Notes: a model not told the origin generated them from the sequence alone. Positions 1 through 10,700 are shown, counted from the first letter of the stretch. The stretch: 64,000 nucleotides of DNA from Anaerolineales bacterium (GCA_020634855.1 JACKAU010000002.1:62001-126000), one strand, 5' to 3'. Numbers and translations are program-made.

Positions 1-165
1 GTGACGTTGGCCACCGGCATCTCGGAGGCCGACTGCCGCCAAATCAATCTGGGCTACCGCGATCCGGCCACGATCGACCCGGCGGATTATGCCAACCGGG
101 AAAACGAAGGCATTCTGCTGGTCGAGAACGCGGGGGAGTATCTGTACCGGCTGACCAACGGCTGA
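1..165 (+). pseudogene. 3' end of an unrecognised gene, possibly LarA-like (nickel-pincer isomerase family)
   Basis: An open frame enters from the left edge and ends at TGA 163-165, giving about 54 residues including INLGYRDPATIDPADYANRE and a tail ending GEYLYRLTNG. I recall this style of C-terminus from LarA/DUF2088-type proteins, but the fragment is too short for a firm call. Directly after its stop, in the same frame, the sequence continues as the middle of a different protein (radical SAM, next entry). This suggests a deletion junction near 165. It could be the intact 3' end of a gene cut by the window or part of a fused remnant. Confidence 0.35.
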
Positions 166-531
166 TCCGCGTATCGGTATTTGAAAGCCAAAGATTACGC
201 CGAAGCGGACTACCGCGTCATCAAAGAGATATTCCGGCAGGTAGGTCCGCTCATGTTTGACGAAAATGGGTTAGCCAAACGGGGCATCTTAATTCGCCAC
301 CTGGTGATGCCGGGTCTGCTCGATGAAACGCGCCATATTTTCGAGTTTATTGCGGAAGAAATCGGGCCAGCGGCTTATGTCAACGTGATGGATCAATATT
401 ATCCCGCCAAAAAGGTCAGCGCTAACAAATACGATGACATCAACCGGCGTGTTGCCCCGTTGGAGTATCAAGAGGTGCTGCAAGTGGCTCACCGGGCTGG
501 CTTTCGGCTGGATGAGCCACGATCCGAATAG
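166..531 (+). pseudogene. Radical SAM (PflA-like activase) C-terminal remnant, interrupted by the IS
   Basis: The translation matches the C-terminal third of PflA/YgiQ-like radical SAM proteins: RYLKAKDYAEADYRV, then GILIRHLVMPGLLDETRHIF, then AAYVNVMDQYYPAKKV, ending LEYQEVLQVAHRAGFRLDE. The family usually has 300 or more residues with an N-terminal CxxxCxxC cluster; that part is absent here and the similarity begins right after the TGA at 163-165. A TTG at 181 could start it but has no clear ribosome site. The current stop, TAG 529-531, is the first three bases of the insertion sequence. If the IS and one target copy are removed, the frame continues 18 codons past RSE to a TAA. The remnant cannot bind the Fe-S cluster and is almost certainly non-functional. 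Confidence 0.7.
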
Positions 532-544
532 GGCAATCGCATAC
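519..544 (+). repeat. IS left end: 10-bp target duplication plus left terminal inverted repeat
   Basis: ACGATCCGAA at 519-528 is the target copy. TAGGGCAATCGCATAC at 529-544 is the left terminal repeat and is an exact reverse complement of the right end at 1727-1742. Confidence 0.93.
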
Positions 545-1742
545 TCAAAGGAGTTGAAGTAAAAATATCCTTCACAAGAAACAAAGGGAGGATGAGATGA
601 ACAAAAACCCAACAGCAAGTATAGAGGAATATTTTGATGAGATGGCAGACCCTCGGGTTGAATATCTGGTACACCATCAACTGATAGATATTATTACCAT
701 CGCCTTATGTGCCATTATCGCTGGGGCGGATACTTGGACAGAAGTATCCCAATTTGGAAAAGAGAAACAAAGTTGGTTTGAACAATTTCTAGAATTAGAA
801 GGTGGTATTCCTTCCCACGACACATTTGGTCGGTTTTTTGCCAAACTTGACCCTGAACAGTTTCAAAACTGTTTTCTGAAATGGGTTCAAGCTGTATTTT
901 CAATGACGGCAGGACAGGTTGTCCCAATTGATGGTAAAAAATTACGGCGATCCCATGACCGAAGCAACGACCGGCAAGCCATCTGGATGGTCAGTGCCTG
1001 GGCGGCTGAGAACAAATTGGTACTGGGTCAAGTAAAAGTTGATGACAAATCCAATGAAATTACAGCTATTCCCAAGCTATTACAACTTCTGGAATTAAGT
1101 GGCTGCATTGTTACGATTGATGCAATGGGGTGTCAGAAAGAAATTGCCGCCCAGATTGTAGCCCAAGAGGCCGATTATGTGCTGGCTCTCAAAGGCAATC
1201 ATAGCGGCGTATTTGAAGATGTTCAGGAGTTGTTTGCCTATGCCGCCGAAACCAACTATGTTGATTGTGATTATCATAAAACGGTTGATAAAGGTCATGG
1301 ACGCATCGAAATCCGGGAATGTTGGACGACCAGTGCCGCTGATTATTTTCCCTTTGTGCGCAATGCCTCCGCTTGGGCTAAATTGCAGACCCTGGCTATG
1401 GTTCGGACTGAACGTCGTCAAACCGATAGGGTCACGGTTGAAGTCCGCTACTACTTATCCAGCCTTGAAAGTAAGGCTGATAAACTTTTGCATGCCATCC
1501 GCACTCATTGGACCATTGAAAACCAACTCCATTGGGTTTTGGATGTTGCTTTTGACGAGGATCAATGTCGGGTTCGTACGGAACACGCTGCTCAAAATTT
1601 CGCCATCTGGCGTCACTGGGCTTTGAACCTGCTAAAACAAGAACCCTCTGCCAAATGTGGCATTCAAGCCAAACGCAAGAAAGCTGGTTGGAGTACCGAT
1701 TATCTTCTTAAAGTCCTGTTACTTTAGTATGCGATTGCCCTA
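529..1742 (+). mobile_element. Complete ISAs1-family insertion sequence, 1214 bp
   Basis: The ends are 16-bp perfect terminal inverted repeats (TAGGGCAATCGCATAC and its complement). They are flanked by identical 10-bp direct repeats ACGATCCGAA at 519-528 and 1743-1752. ISAs1 elements are known for roughly 1.2-1.5 kb length, one DDE transposase and 8-10 bp duplications, all of which fit. A single intact transposase gene fills the element and its stop codon lies at the inner edge of the right repeat. The perfect duplication and intact gene suggest recent insertion. It landed at the far 3' end of an already truncated radical SAM gene. Confidence 0.95.
597..1727 (+). CDS. ISAs1-family DDE transposase
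   Basis: A 376-residue transposase of the ISAs1/H-repeat type. The N-terminal DDE_Tnp_1-associated region (about residues 8-95, with IDIITIALCAIIAGADTW and PSHDTFGRFFAKLDP) precedes the catalytic domain. Likely catalytic acids are the D in VVPIDGKKLRR, the D in VTIDAMGCQKEI, and the E in HWTIENQLHWVLDVAF. The length is normal for the family. The start at 597 follows GGGAGG at 586-591; an ATG at 592 stops at once. The stop TAG at 1725-1727 touches the right terminal repeat. No frameshift is seen, so it is probably active. Confidence 0.95.
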   Translation: MNKNPTASIEEYFDEMADPRVEYLVHHQLIDIITIALCAIIAGADTWTEVSQFGKEKQSWFEQFLELEGGIPSHDTFGRFFAKLDPEQFQNCFLKWVQAVFSMTAGQVVPIDGKKLRRSHDRSNDRQAIWMVSAWAAENKLVLGQVKVDDKSNEITAIPKLLQLLELSGCIVTIDAMGCQKEIAAQIVAQEADYVLALKGNHSGVFEDVQELFAYAAETNYVDCDYHKTVDKGHGRIEIRECWTTSAADYFPFVRNASAWAKLQTLAMVRTERRQTDRVTVEVRYYLSSLESKADKLLHAIRTHWTIENQLHWVLDVAFDEDQCRVRTEHAAQNFAIWRHWALNLLKQEPSAKCGIQAKRKKAGWSTDYLLKVLLL

Positions 1743-1752
1743 ACGATCCGAA
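1727..1752 (+). repeat. IS right end: right terminal inverted repeat plus 10-bp target duplication
   Basis: GTATGCGATTGCCCTA at 1727-1742 complements the left end, followed by the second ACGATCCGAA target copy at 1743-1752. Confidence 0.93.
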
Positions 1753-2209
1753 GGGGTGATCTTGACAAAAGGGCACATACTATTGCCTGGTCTCTGGAAA
1801 CCAATAGATTCATAACACTTTTCAACTAAAATCATACAATAATCTAAATTTTTCTTCATATAACTATTTCGCATTTTCGGCTAAAATAAGGGTAAGTTGA
1901 GGTTTGCGGGCATTCTATATCTCCTTTCTGCGTAGAGCGCCTGGAGAAGATAATTTCAGAAATTATCGACTCCGGCGCTCTATCGCGTTTTAAACAGACT
2001 TCAGCTTTTTATCCAATCCTTTTCTTCAAACATTAGACTCAAAAAACATTGATTTCTTATATTTTCAACACAACTTATATAAACATCTAATATATTCCAA
2101 CACTAAAATAAGTTAAGATATAAATTATGGGTAGTCAGGTTTAGAGATATTCTGACTAACGCGGTATTGCTAGATACACACCGCATTCTATTATTTGGAG
2201 ATATTATGA
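1753..2209. other. 457-bp AT-rich non-coding leader with a long hairpin
   Basis: No plausible gene is present. At 1933-1982 there is a near-perfect 50-nt hairpin: TAGAGCGCC pairs with GGCGCTCTA, GGAG with CTCC, and ATAATT with AATTAT. It lacks a clean U-tract on the plus strand, so it may be a structured leader element or a small RNA rather than a simple terminator. Nearer the kinase, TAGTCAG (2132-2138) and CTGACTA (2152-2158) form a second inverted repeat, and GCGGT/ACCGC at 2161-2184 a third. I could not find a convincing -35/-10 pair. These structures sit where the promoter and leader of the sensory operon at 2210 should be. Confidence 0.55.
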
Positions 2210-5200
2210 ATGCTTAATTCAGTTGACCTTGGGCAGGTAAGTACTTGGATACTCGAAGAACTCAATATTAGTTATATGTTGGTGGACAAAAATTTTCAGG
2301 TACTAACCGGTAACCTAATTAGCCAAAACTGGCCTATAGATCAATACGATCCAGCGGCAGAGCAATCGGTGATAAAAATTTTTCCAGAGCTTTTAGGATT
2401 TGAAAGTAAACTGCTAAGACTGGGTCACAGTCCCGCCGATTGCTTAAAGATCGAAAAAATCCGGCGAAGATCAAATAATGGACAAGATAATTATTTCAAC
2501 TTGGTTATCAAACCCTACCAAGATGAACAAGCAACTTTTCTATTAATAGTTACGGAGATAACTGACCAATCGGGGTTAAGGCAAGAACTGCAAGCCGAAC
2601 GTGAAAAAAACAAGTTACTTCATGCCGCTAAAAGCAAAGTAGAAACCGAATTACAAGCAGCCTATCTTAAATTGAGAAGTCTCACCAAGAAACAAACGGC
2701 CCAATTAAACCACACAAAAACAAAATTGAAATACCGAGAACAACAACTACAAATATTGAACGCTATTCCCGACTTGATTATAAGAGTTAATAGAGATGGC
2801 GTTATTCTAGATATTAAGCCCTCAGAAGATATCGATCTATTTTCAGAGCCAAAGGAATTCATTGGTAAATCTTTAGTAGAGGTGTTGCCTACTAAAATTG
2901 CTCAGCAGGCCATGCAAGCAATTCGACTAACGTTTGTTGCTGAAAATACCCAGCGTTTTGAATATCAATTGACTAGCCAACAACAATTGTATGATTATGA
3001 AGCTCGAACATCAGTGATTGAAAAAGATGAAGTGTTACTCATTGTTCGAGATATTACGCAGCGTAAACGTGTTGAACAAGAGCGATTTCAGTATATTGAA
3101 CGATTACAGATATTACGTGAGATTGACAAAGCCATTTTAGAAGCCCATTCCTCTGAGGCAATTGCCCAGGCCACTTTAACGCAAATCCGCCAATTGATCC
3201 CGGTCTGTTCGAGAGCGTTGGTTACTGTTTTCCATTTTGATACAAACGAAGCCCAAATTTTTGCGGTTAGTTCTACCGAAAAGACGGAACTAGGCTTGGG
3301 CCAGCGGATGGATATTGTGGAGTATGGCAACATTGCGAGGCTCAAGAAGGGAAGTAGCTTTGTTACAAGAAATCTTTCCACTGTAAAAGACAAATTGGGC
3401 ATTCAAAGAAAGTTACTCAACGAAAGCATCCAATCAACTGTACAAGCCCCACTCATCGCCCAGGGTCAATTAATCGGTGAATTGATTTTAGGAGCGGATT
3501 ATCCTAATGCCTTTTCTTATGAATATGTCGAGATAGCCAGCGAAGTAGCCGACCGAATGGCGATCGCTATTCAGAACACTCATCTTTATAATGAACTTGA
3601 CCAACGCATTGAAGAATTGGCAACATTAAACGTCATCGGCCAGACTATTGCCTCGACCTTAAATCTACCCGAAATCTTAACGAATATTACCGATCATGTT
3701 AGCCGGCTTTTGAACGTAACGGCGGCCTCGGTTGTACTCCTGGATAAGGCCAAAGGTGATATGTGGTTCGCCACTGCCGCCGGTGAAGGGGCAGATTTTA
3801 TCAAAGGCAAGAGATTGGCTCGCAATCAAGGGATCGTTGGTTGGGTGGTAGAAAACGGTGAGCCAGCCCTGGTATCGGATACCACCAGTGATTCCCGGTT
3901 CTTCGCTGCGTTCGATGAAAAGAGCGGCAAGATTACCCGGTCGGTACTTTGTGTACCTCTGCAAGCTAAAGGGCGAACCATAGGGGCTATCGAGGCTATT
4001 AACAAAGAGGCCGGTACGTTTAACGAACGTGATTTGCATATTCTGAGCGCTGTGGCGGCGTCAGCAGCAACAGCTATTGAAAATGCTCGCCTGTATCAAC
4101 AAGCTCAACAAGAAATTATTGAGAGAAAGCAAGCGGAGCGAGAGCTAGATCTATTTTTTACTCTATCCCTGGATATGCTGTGTATTATGGATCTTGACGG
4201 CTATGTTCGGCGATCGAGTCCTGCTTTTGAAAAAACCTTAGGTTGGGCTTCCGACAAATTAGAGTCTAGACCATTTTTCGATATTATTCACCCTCAGGAT
4301 CTTGAGAATACTTTAGCGGAAAGAGCGCGACTCGCTCAAGGAATTCCGACGGACTATTTTGAGGTTCGATGCCAGCACAAAAATGGCACATACCGATGGC
4401 TAGCATGGTCTATACAACCCGGTGCGGACGGGATTCTTTATGGCGTTGCCCGTGATGTTACCAAACAGAAACAGACAGAAGACCTGCTTCGATCCGCAGT
4501 TCAGAAAAATAGTCAATTAGCTGCTGCAATTGAAAATGCTCCAATTGGGGTTAGCATTAGCGACCCCAATCAGCCCAATCACCCGATTGTTTTTGTCAAC
4601 CCAGCTTTTAGTGCCATAACGGGATATTCAGAGAAAGAAGTTATTGGAAAGAACAGTCAAATTCTGCATGGAAAGAATACCAGTCCTGAAGTTGTCAATG
4701 AAATTCAAAAGGCAATTTCAAAAAATCGTACATATTCTTGTGTCTTATTAAATTATCGCAAAGACGGCACACCATTTTGGAATGAACTGACGCTCAGCCC
4801 GGTTTTCGACAACGAGGGAAACTTAAGTAATTTTGTTGAACTTGTGGTTGATGTCACAGCACGTAAACAGGCACAAGAAAGCTTAGTTGAAGAACGTGCG
4901 TTATTAGCTCATAGAGTTGAGGAACGTACAGCCGAACTGAGAGCCGCCAATGTCGAATTGGCGCATGCCGCCCGTTTGAAAGATGAATTCTTGGCTAATA
5001 TGAGTCACGAATTACGCACGCCGTTGAACGCCATTCTGTCGATGTCAGAAATCCTAAAAATGGAAACTTATGGCCCCATCAATGATGAGCAAAAAAATAC
5101 GTTAAAATATATAGAAGAGGGTGGACGGCATCTCCTCGCTTTAATTAATGAAATATTAGATTTATCAAAAATAGAAGCCGGACAACTGGAGTTAGACCTC

Positions 5201-6145
5201 CGATCAATCAATATTGATGACGTTTGTCAGGCTAGCTTGTTGTTCATCAAACAAATGGCCTTAAAGAAACAGATTAAGGTTATTTCGACATTCGACAGCA
5301 CTATTAACATGATAGAAGCGGATGAACGACGTTTGAAACAGATTTTGGTCAACCTTTTAAGTAATGCCGCAAAATTCACCCCTATTAAAGGAACAATTGG
5401 TCTAGAGGTTGAGAAAGATACAGTCAACGGTCTCATTCATTTCATCGTTTGGGATACAGGTATTGGCATATCAAAAGCCGATCAAAAGCGTCTTTTTGAT
5501 CCATTTGTACAGATTGATAGTAGCCTGGCACGGGAATATGAAGGGACGGGGCTAGGTTTAGCGCTAGTTCAAAGATTGACTGAAATGCATAAGGGTCGGG
5601 TAACGGTAGACAGCGAGATAGGTAAAGGAAGCCGTTTTACTGTTTCGTTGCCCGTAGGAGAAACTTCAAAAAAAGAAGACCCTTCGCTGCTAAAGCAGTT
5701 GATAAAAGATGAACAACTGTCATCGTTCAATTGGCCTAAAACTCAAGATGTACCTCCAGACACAAGTCAAACTTTGATTTTAGTTGTGGATGACAACGAA
5801 GCAAGCAGGATTGCCTTAACAGATCTTTTGAAACACAAGAAGTATCAAGTTACTGTAGCCAAAAGTGGAACCGAAGCTATTACAAAGGCAAAAGGGAAAC
5901 ACCCAAATATTATTTTGATGGATGTCCAAATGCCAGAAATGGATGGCTTGGAGGCCATACGCCAAATTCGCGGCACAACAGATACAAAAGATATTCCTGT
6001 CATTGCCCTAACAGCGCTGGCCATGCCAGGTGACCGAGAAAAATGTCTAGCCGCCGGTGCCAACGATTATCTAAGCAAACCCATTAATATGAAAAAATTA
6101 CTAGGCTTAATTGAAACTCAGCTATCTGGAACAATTTTGCCTTAA
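2210..6145 (+). CDS. Hybrid sensor histidine kinase (PAS/GAF/GAF/PAS/LOV-like/HisKA/HATPase/REC)
   Basis: A 1311-residue soluble hybrid kinase with no membrane segment. Approximate order: N-terminal PAS-like region with coiled coil (1-180), PAS (180-285), GAF (310-460), GAF (470-625), PAS (640-760), LOV-like PAS (770-890), HisKA with phospho-acceptor His933 in NMSHELRTPLNAI, HATPase_c with DTGIGI and GTGLGLAL, and a C-terminal receiver with Asp1238 in MDVQMPEMDG. The LOV-like domain has GKNSQILHG where photoactive LOV domains have the NCRF cysteine; Ser816 takes that place. The start ATG 2210 follows TGGAG at 2196-2200; an overlapping ATG at 2206 gives only three residues. It is first gene of a four-gene cluster and probably feeds the downstream receiver and Hpt modules. 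Confidence 0.92.
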   Translation: MLNSVDLGQVSTWILEELNISYMLVDKNFQVLTGNLISQNWPIDQYDPAAEQSVIKIFPELLGFESKLLRLGHSPADCLKIEKIRRRSNNGQDNYFNLVIKPYQDEQATFLLIVTEITDQSGLRQELQAEREKNKLLHAAKSKVETELQAAYLKLRSLTKKQTAQLNHTKTKLKYREQQLQILNAIPDLIIRVNRDGVILDIKPSEDIDLFSEPKEFIGKSLVEVLPTKIAQQAMQAIRLTFVAENTQRFEYQLTSQQQLYDYEARTSVIEKDEVLLIVRDITQRKRVEQERFQYIERLQILREIDKAILEAHSSEAIAQATLTQIRQLIPVCSRALVTVFHFDTNEAQIFAVSSTEKTELGLGQRMDIVEYGNIARLKKGSSFVTRNLSTVKDKLGIQRKLLNESIQSTVQAPLIAQGQLIGELILGADYPNAFSYEYVEIASEVADRMAIAIQNTHLYNELDQRIEELATLNVIGQTIASTLNLPEILTNITDHVSRLLNVTAASVVLLDKAKGDMWFATAAGEGADFIKGKRLARNQGIVGWVVENGEPALVSDTTSDSRFFAAFDEKSGKITRSVLCVPLQAKGRTIGAIEAINKEAGTFNERDLHILSAVAASAATAIENARLYQQAQQEIIERKQAERELDLFFTLSLDMLCIMDLDGYVRRSSPAFEKTLGWASDKLESRPFFDIIHPQDLENTLAERARLAQGIPTDYFEVRCQHKNGTYRWLAWSIQPGADGILYGVARDVTKQKQTEDLLRSAVQKNSQLAAAIENAPIGVSISDPNQPNHPIVFVNPAFSAITGYSEKEVIGKNSQILHGKNTSPEVVNEIQKAISKNRTYSCVLLNYRKDGTPFWNELTLSPVFDNEGNLSNFVELVVDVTARKQAQESLVEERALLAHRVEERTAELRAANVELAHAARLKDEFLANMSHELRTPLNAILSMSEILKMETYGPINDEQKNTLKYIEEGGRHLLALINEILDLSKIEAGQLELDLRSINIDDVCQASLLFIKQMALKKQIKVISTFDSTINMIEADERRLKQILVNLLSNAAKFTPIKGTIGLEVEKDTVNGLIHFIVWDTGIGISKADQKRLFDPFVQIDSSLAREYEGTGLGLALVQRLTEMHKGRVTVDSEIGKGSRFTVSLPVGETSKKEDPSLLKQLIKDEQLSSFNWPKTQDVPPDTSQTLILVVDDNEASRIALTDLLKHKKYQVTVAKSGTEAITKAKGKHPNIILMDVQMPEMDGLEAIRQIRGTTDTKDIPVIALTALAMPGDREKCLAAGANDYLSKPINMKKLLGLIETQLSGTILP

Positions 6146-6172
6146 TATTAAGATAATTAAGAGATGTGAAAT

Positions 6173-7672
6173 ATGTCATTCGTTCCAACAATCCTGATAA
6201 TAGATGATCAACTGAGCATTAGAAAATCGCTAGAGGGCCTACTCATAGGGCAAGGGTACAATTTAGAATTTGCGTGCAATGGTTTCGAGGGATTAGAAAA
6301 AGCTTCAAAACTTATTCCTGACTTGGTAGTACTAGACATAATGATGCCAAAAATGGATGGTTTTGAAGTTTGTCAGCGATTGCGCAGCGATCCCCGATTG
6401 GCCGAAGTACCCATTTTAATGCTGACAGCCCTTGATGATTTGAATTCGAAAGTGCGCGGATTGGAAGTAGGTGCAGATGATTTTCTTAGCAAACCGTTCA
6501 ACAGTGTTGAATTGCTCGCTCGAATTCGAACGGTGACGCGCCTCAATCGGTACCGCCGTTTGCTTTCTGAACGAAATAAGTCTGACTGGATTATGGAACA
6601 AGCTAATGACGGATACGTTATCATTGATGATAATGATTTAATTCGTTCAGCTAACACTAAAGCATGTTTGTATTTAGAAATTGAAAATGATCAAGATCAA
6701 ATTTTCGATCAAACCTTCCTGGAGCTAGTTAGTAAACAATACAACTATGAACCGCAATCTGCCTGGCTAACATGGCCGCCTGAGCACCCTGGAGTACAGT
6801 CTCAATCACCTCGTTACCTAATTAGGCCAGAGACTACAATCTCAAAACCGTTTTGGTTAAAGGTAGAAACTCTTGAACTACCAGCTATTGGTTCCAAAAC
6901 CTGGATTGTATGTCTACGCGATGTAACTGAAGAGATGAGTTTACGACGCGATATCCATAGTTTTCACAAGTTCATTTCCCACAAATTAAGGACGCCATTG
7001 ATAGGTTTATCGAACGGATCTGAACTATTAATGCGTTACGCAACGGAATTAACAGCCGATGAAATTATAGAATTTTCGCAAACTATTCATAATAGTTCAC
7101 AACGTTTATTGGCTCAAATCAATGATGTTTTGAAATACAAACAGTATGTTGACTCTGATAAAGCTTTTAGAAGTATGCCACTTAGTCAGTTACCAGAAAT
7201 AGTAGATCAAGTGAAACTGAATCTTAAGCAAATAAATCTGTCATTGGATTGTTCGAATGAGTTAAACACGGTTCAAATAGGACTTTCTGACCAAAAATTC
7301 AAACTGTTGCTTGAAGAAATCTTGGAAAATTCAGTAAAATTCCATCCCGATCATGATCCAATTATTAATATTTCGATTACTCAGCTAAATCACTCTTTTG
7401 TCAAGATAGAAATTGGAGATAATGGGGTAACACTGTCACCAGAGCAAATAATGCAAGCGTGGGTACCCTATTATCAAGGAGAAAAATATTTCACAGGCGA
7501 GTCAACTGGCATGGGATTAGGCTTGTCGATGGTGTCATCTATAGTTTGGGAAATTGGAGGAACCTGCCAGTTACGCAACCAGAAAGATAAAGTAGGTATA
7601 GTCGTTGAATTGATTATACCAATAGAACCTTTCTATAGTGAACAAAATGAACAAACAACGTTCCAGCAATAG
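6173..7672 (+). CDS. Receiver-PAS-histidine kinase
   Basis: A 499-residue protein with an N-terminal receiver (residues 1-120, phospho-acceptor Asp55 in VVLDIMMPKMDG, Lys in LSKPFN), a PAS-like middle (about 135-255), a divergent HisKA (His270 in FISHKLRTPLIGLS) and HATPase_c (N-box LEEILENSVKF, G1 DNGV, G2 GMGLGLSM). The H-box has K where E normally follows His, so phosphotransfer may be altered. It begins 27 nt after the previous kinase, so it is co-transcribed. The receiver-first architecture suits a protein that is phosphorylated by one partner and then signals to another. Confidence 0.88.
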   Translation: MSFVPTILIIDDQLSIRKSLEGLLIGQGYNLEFACNGFEGLEKASKLIPDLVVLDIMMPKMDGFEVCQRLRSDPRLAEVPILMLTALDDLNSKVRGLEVGADDFLSKPFNSVELLARIRTVTRLNRYRRLLSERNKSDWIMEQANDGYVIIDDNDLIRSANTKACLYLEIENDQDQIFDQTFLELVSKQYNYEPQSAWLTWPPEHPGVQSQSPRYLIRPETTISKPFWLKVETLELPAIGSKTWIVCLRDVTEEMSLRRDIHSFHKFISHKLRTPLIGLSNGSELLMRYATELTADEIIEFSQTIHNSSQRLLAQINDVLKYKQYVDSDKAFRSMPLSQLPEIVDQVKLNLKQINLSLDCSNELNTVQIGLSDQKFKLLLEEILENSVKFHPDHDPIINISITQLNHSFVKIEIGDNGVTLSPEQIMQAWVPYYQGEKYFTGESTGMGLGLSMVSSIVWEIGGTCQLRNQKDKVGIVVELIIPIEPFYSEQNEQTTFQQ

Positions 7673-7751
7673 TTTTCCTGCTATACCGTCATTTGTCATA
7701 ATGAAAAAAATGCAGTAAATCAAGCAATTAAGGAGATAAGGTTTTAAGCCT

Positions 7752-10700
7752 ATGAAACCGGCTCCCATTCCACCAGACGAGGCTCAAAGACTACAGGCTC
7801 TCTGTGATCTAAATATCCTTGATACCCCCCCTGAAGAAAGGTTCAATCGCTTTGTTCGGTTGGCCAAACAAATTTTTAATGTGCCAATGGCGATGGTGAG
7901 TTTAGTTGATGCCGACCGGCAGTGGTACAAAGCCTGCTATGGGGTATCAATCAGAGAAACACCCCGAGATATATCGTTCTGCGGGCATGCCATAGTGACC
8001 GATAAAACATTTGTCATACCCGATGCCCATCTTGATGAGCGTTTTGCAGATAACCCTTTAGTAACCGGAACTCCTTTCATTCGTTTCTATGCGGGACATC
8101 CTATCAAGACACTCAATGGTAATAAAATTGGTAGTTTTTGCATTATTGATCGTGAACCGCGTTATTTAAGTGATGACGAGTTAGAAACCCTTAGAGATTT
8201 GGCTGCATTAGTTGAAAATGAGTTGAATTATGCTGAAGTCAGTTATCTCAAGCAAGAAATTTCCCATATCAACGATCAACTTCTTCAAGATATCCAACAC
8301 CGTAAGAAAATTGAACAAACCTTGCGGGAAAGGGATCAACTTATCGGGGTTGTGGTTAACAATCTTCCAATAATATTGTTTGCTCTGGACAAGAATGGAG
8401 TTTTTACACTTTCGGAAGGGAAAGGGTTAGAGAAATTAGGCATTGAACCGGAAATTGCTGTAGGAAATTCTATTTTTGATATTAATTGTGAGTTATCTTC
8501 GCTCACCGATAATGTAAATTTAGCTCTGGCGGGCGAAAACAGCGTCACAAGCGTTACTCAGGTTGGATTGGCACTTGAGGTACATTTAATTCCTTTTAAC
8601 AACTCTGAAGAACGAATTGAAGGTGTTATTGGGCTAGCTTTTGATGTGACGGAAAGGCAAAGAGCCGAAGAAGCTTTAACCCAACAGCAGACATTTTTAC
8701 GGCAAATTATCGACCGTATTCCTCATTTTATTTTTGCCAAAGATGCCGCCATGCGTTTTACACTCGCCAATGAAGCTTTTGCACGAGCCTACGGCACGAC
8801 GGTTCAGAATCTTATTGGTAAAACCGATGAACATTTTAATCCCAATATTGAATTGGTAAATCAATATAACAACGACGATTTATTTGTTATTGAGTCGGGT
8901 GAGGAAATTATTCGGAGTGAGGATAAAGTTATCAACATTCACGGGCAAACCCGATGGCGACAAACTATTAAACGCCCCGTTATGAGTGAGGACGGCCAAT
9001 CCCGACAGGTTTTGGGCGTTGTCACGGACATCACCGATCAGAAGTGGGCCGAAATTGCCCTGCGGGAGAGCGAAAAGCAACTTTATGAGGCACAGAGGAT
9101 TGCTCGTTTAGGATCGTGGAGTTGGGATGTAACAAGCAATAATCTTGTTTGGAACGATCTACTTTACGAAATTTTTGATGTTCCCAAGGGCAAGCAGATG
9201 ACCTTTGAAGCTTATCAAGAAACTCTACACCCCGACGAGAGAGAACAGATCATTGAAACCATTCAGAATGCAATGGAAACCGGGGCCGGTTATTATTCTT
9301 TTGAAAACCGCATTGTTCATAAAAATGGTAATGTACGTTATGTTAGCAGCCGAGGAGACATTATTCGAGACAAAAACGGTTTACCGATCAAACTGATTGG
9401 GATAGCTCAGGATATTACTGAACGCAAACAATACGAACAAGAGCTTGAGCAAGCCAAACGCCAAGCTGAGGCAGCTACGCGGGCCAAAAGTGAATTTTTA
9501 GCCAATATGAGCCACGAAATCCGTACGCCAATGAACGGCATCATAGGTATGACTAGTTTGCTGCTGGATACCCGTTTATCCGATGAACAAGAAGAGTTTG
9601 TTGAAACTATTCGAACCAGTGGTGATACGTTGCTCAACATCATCAACGACATTCTCGATTTTTCTAAAATTGAGGCTGGCAAATTAGATATTGAAGAGCA
9701 TCCGTTTGATTTGCAAACTTGTATTGAAGAGGCATTGGATTTGGTTGTTACTAGAGCAACGGATAAGGGTCTAGATTTGGCCTATGTCATTGAGCCAAAC
9801 CTTCCTTGTACTTTCGTTGGCGATGTGACCCGTATTCGACAAATTTTAGTAAATTTACTCGGTAACGCGGTGAAGTTTACCCAAAAAGGTGAAGTGGTTG
9901 TTACAGTCCAAGGGCAACAGTTAGGGGATAATAATTATAAACTTATCACCGCTGTTAAGGATACGGGGATTGGTATCCCTAAAAATCGTCTTAACCGCCT
10001 TTTCAAATCTTTCAGTCAGATTGATGTTTCAACCACCCGACGTTATGGCGGAACAGGATTAGGATTGGTAATAAGCAAGCATTTGAGCGAGATGATGGGG
10101 GGTACCGTTTGGGTTGAAAGTAATGAAGGACAAGGCTCAACCTTCTTTTTCTCTATTACTGTCCAAGCGTCAAATAATCAAAACCGACCTGATTATAGTA
10201 ATAAAACACAGTTAGTTAGCAAACGCCTTTTGATCGTCGATGATAATGAAACAAATCGACGAGTTTTAGAATACCAGGCCAAATCCTGGGGAATGGCAAC
10301 GCAATCAGTAGCATCTGGACCTGAAGCATTAGATCTGTTTAAGCAGAACCATAAGTTTGACCTCGCTATCCTGGATATGCAAATGCCGGATATGGACGGT
10401 ATAACCCTAAGTAGGGAAATTCGCAAACAGCAATCTGCAACCTCGATACCACTGATACTATTAACATCACTTAGCCACAAAGAAATAGACCAAAATAGTG
10501 GGCAATTTGCGGCCTATCTAACCAAACCCATCAAAACATCACAGTTATATCGTGTATTAGTTGATGTGGTCACCAATAGAGCGAAAACAACGCATAGAAC
10601 CCAGTTTAGTTCTAAATTCAAGACGAAGATAGGACAAGAACATCCAATAAAGATTCTCTTAGCCGAGGATAATGCGGTTAATCAGAAGGTAGCGCTCGGC

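Noticed and set aside
1897..1920. Promoter TTGAGG ... TATAT upstream of the first kinase
   Set aside because: Spacing is only about 13 bp, too short for a sigma-70 promoter.
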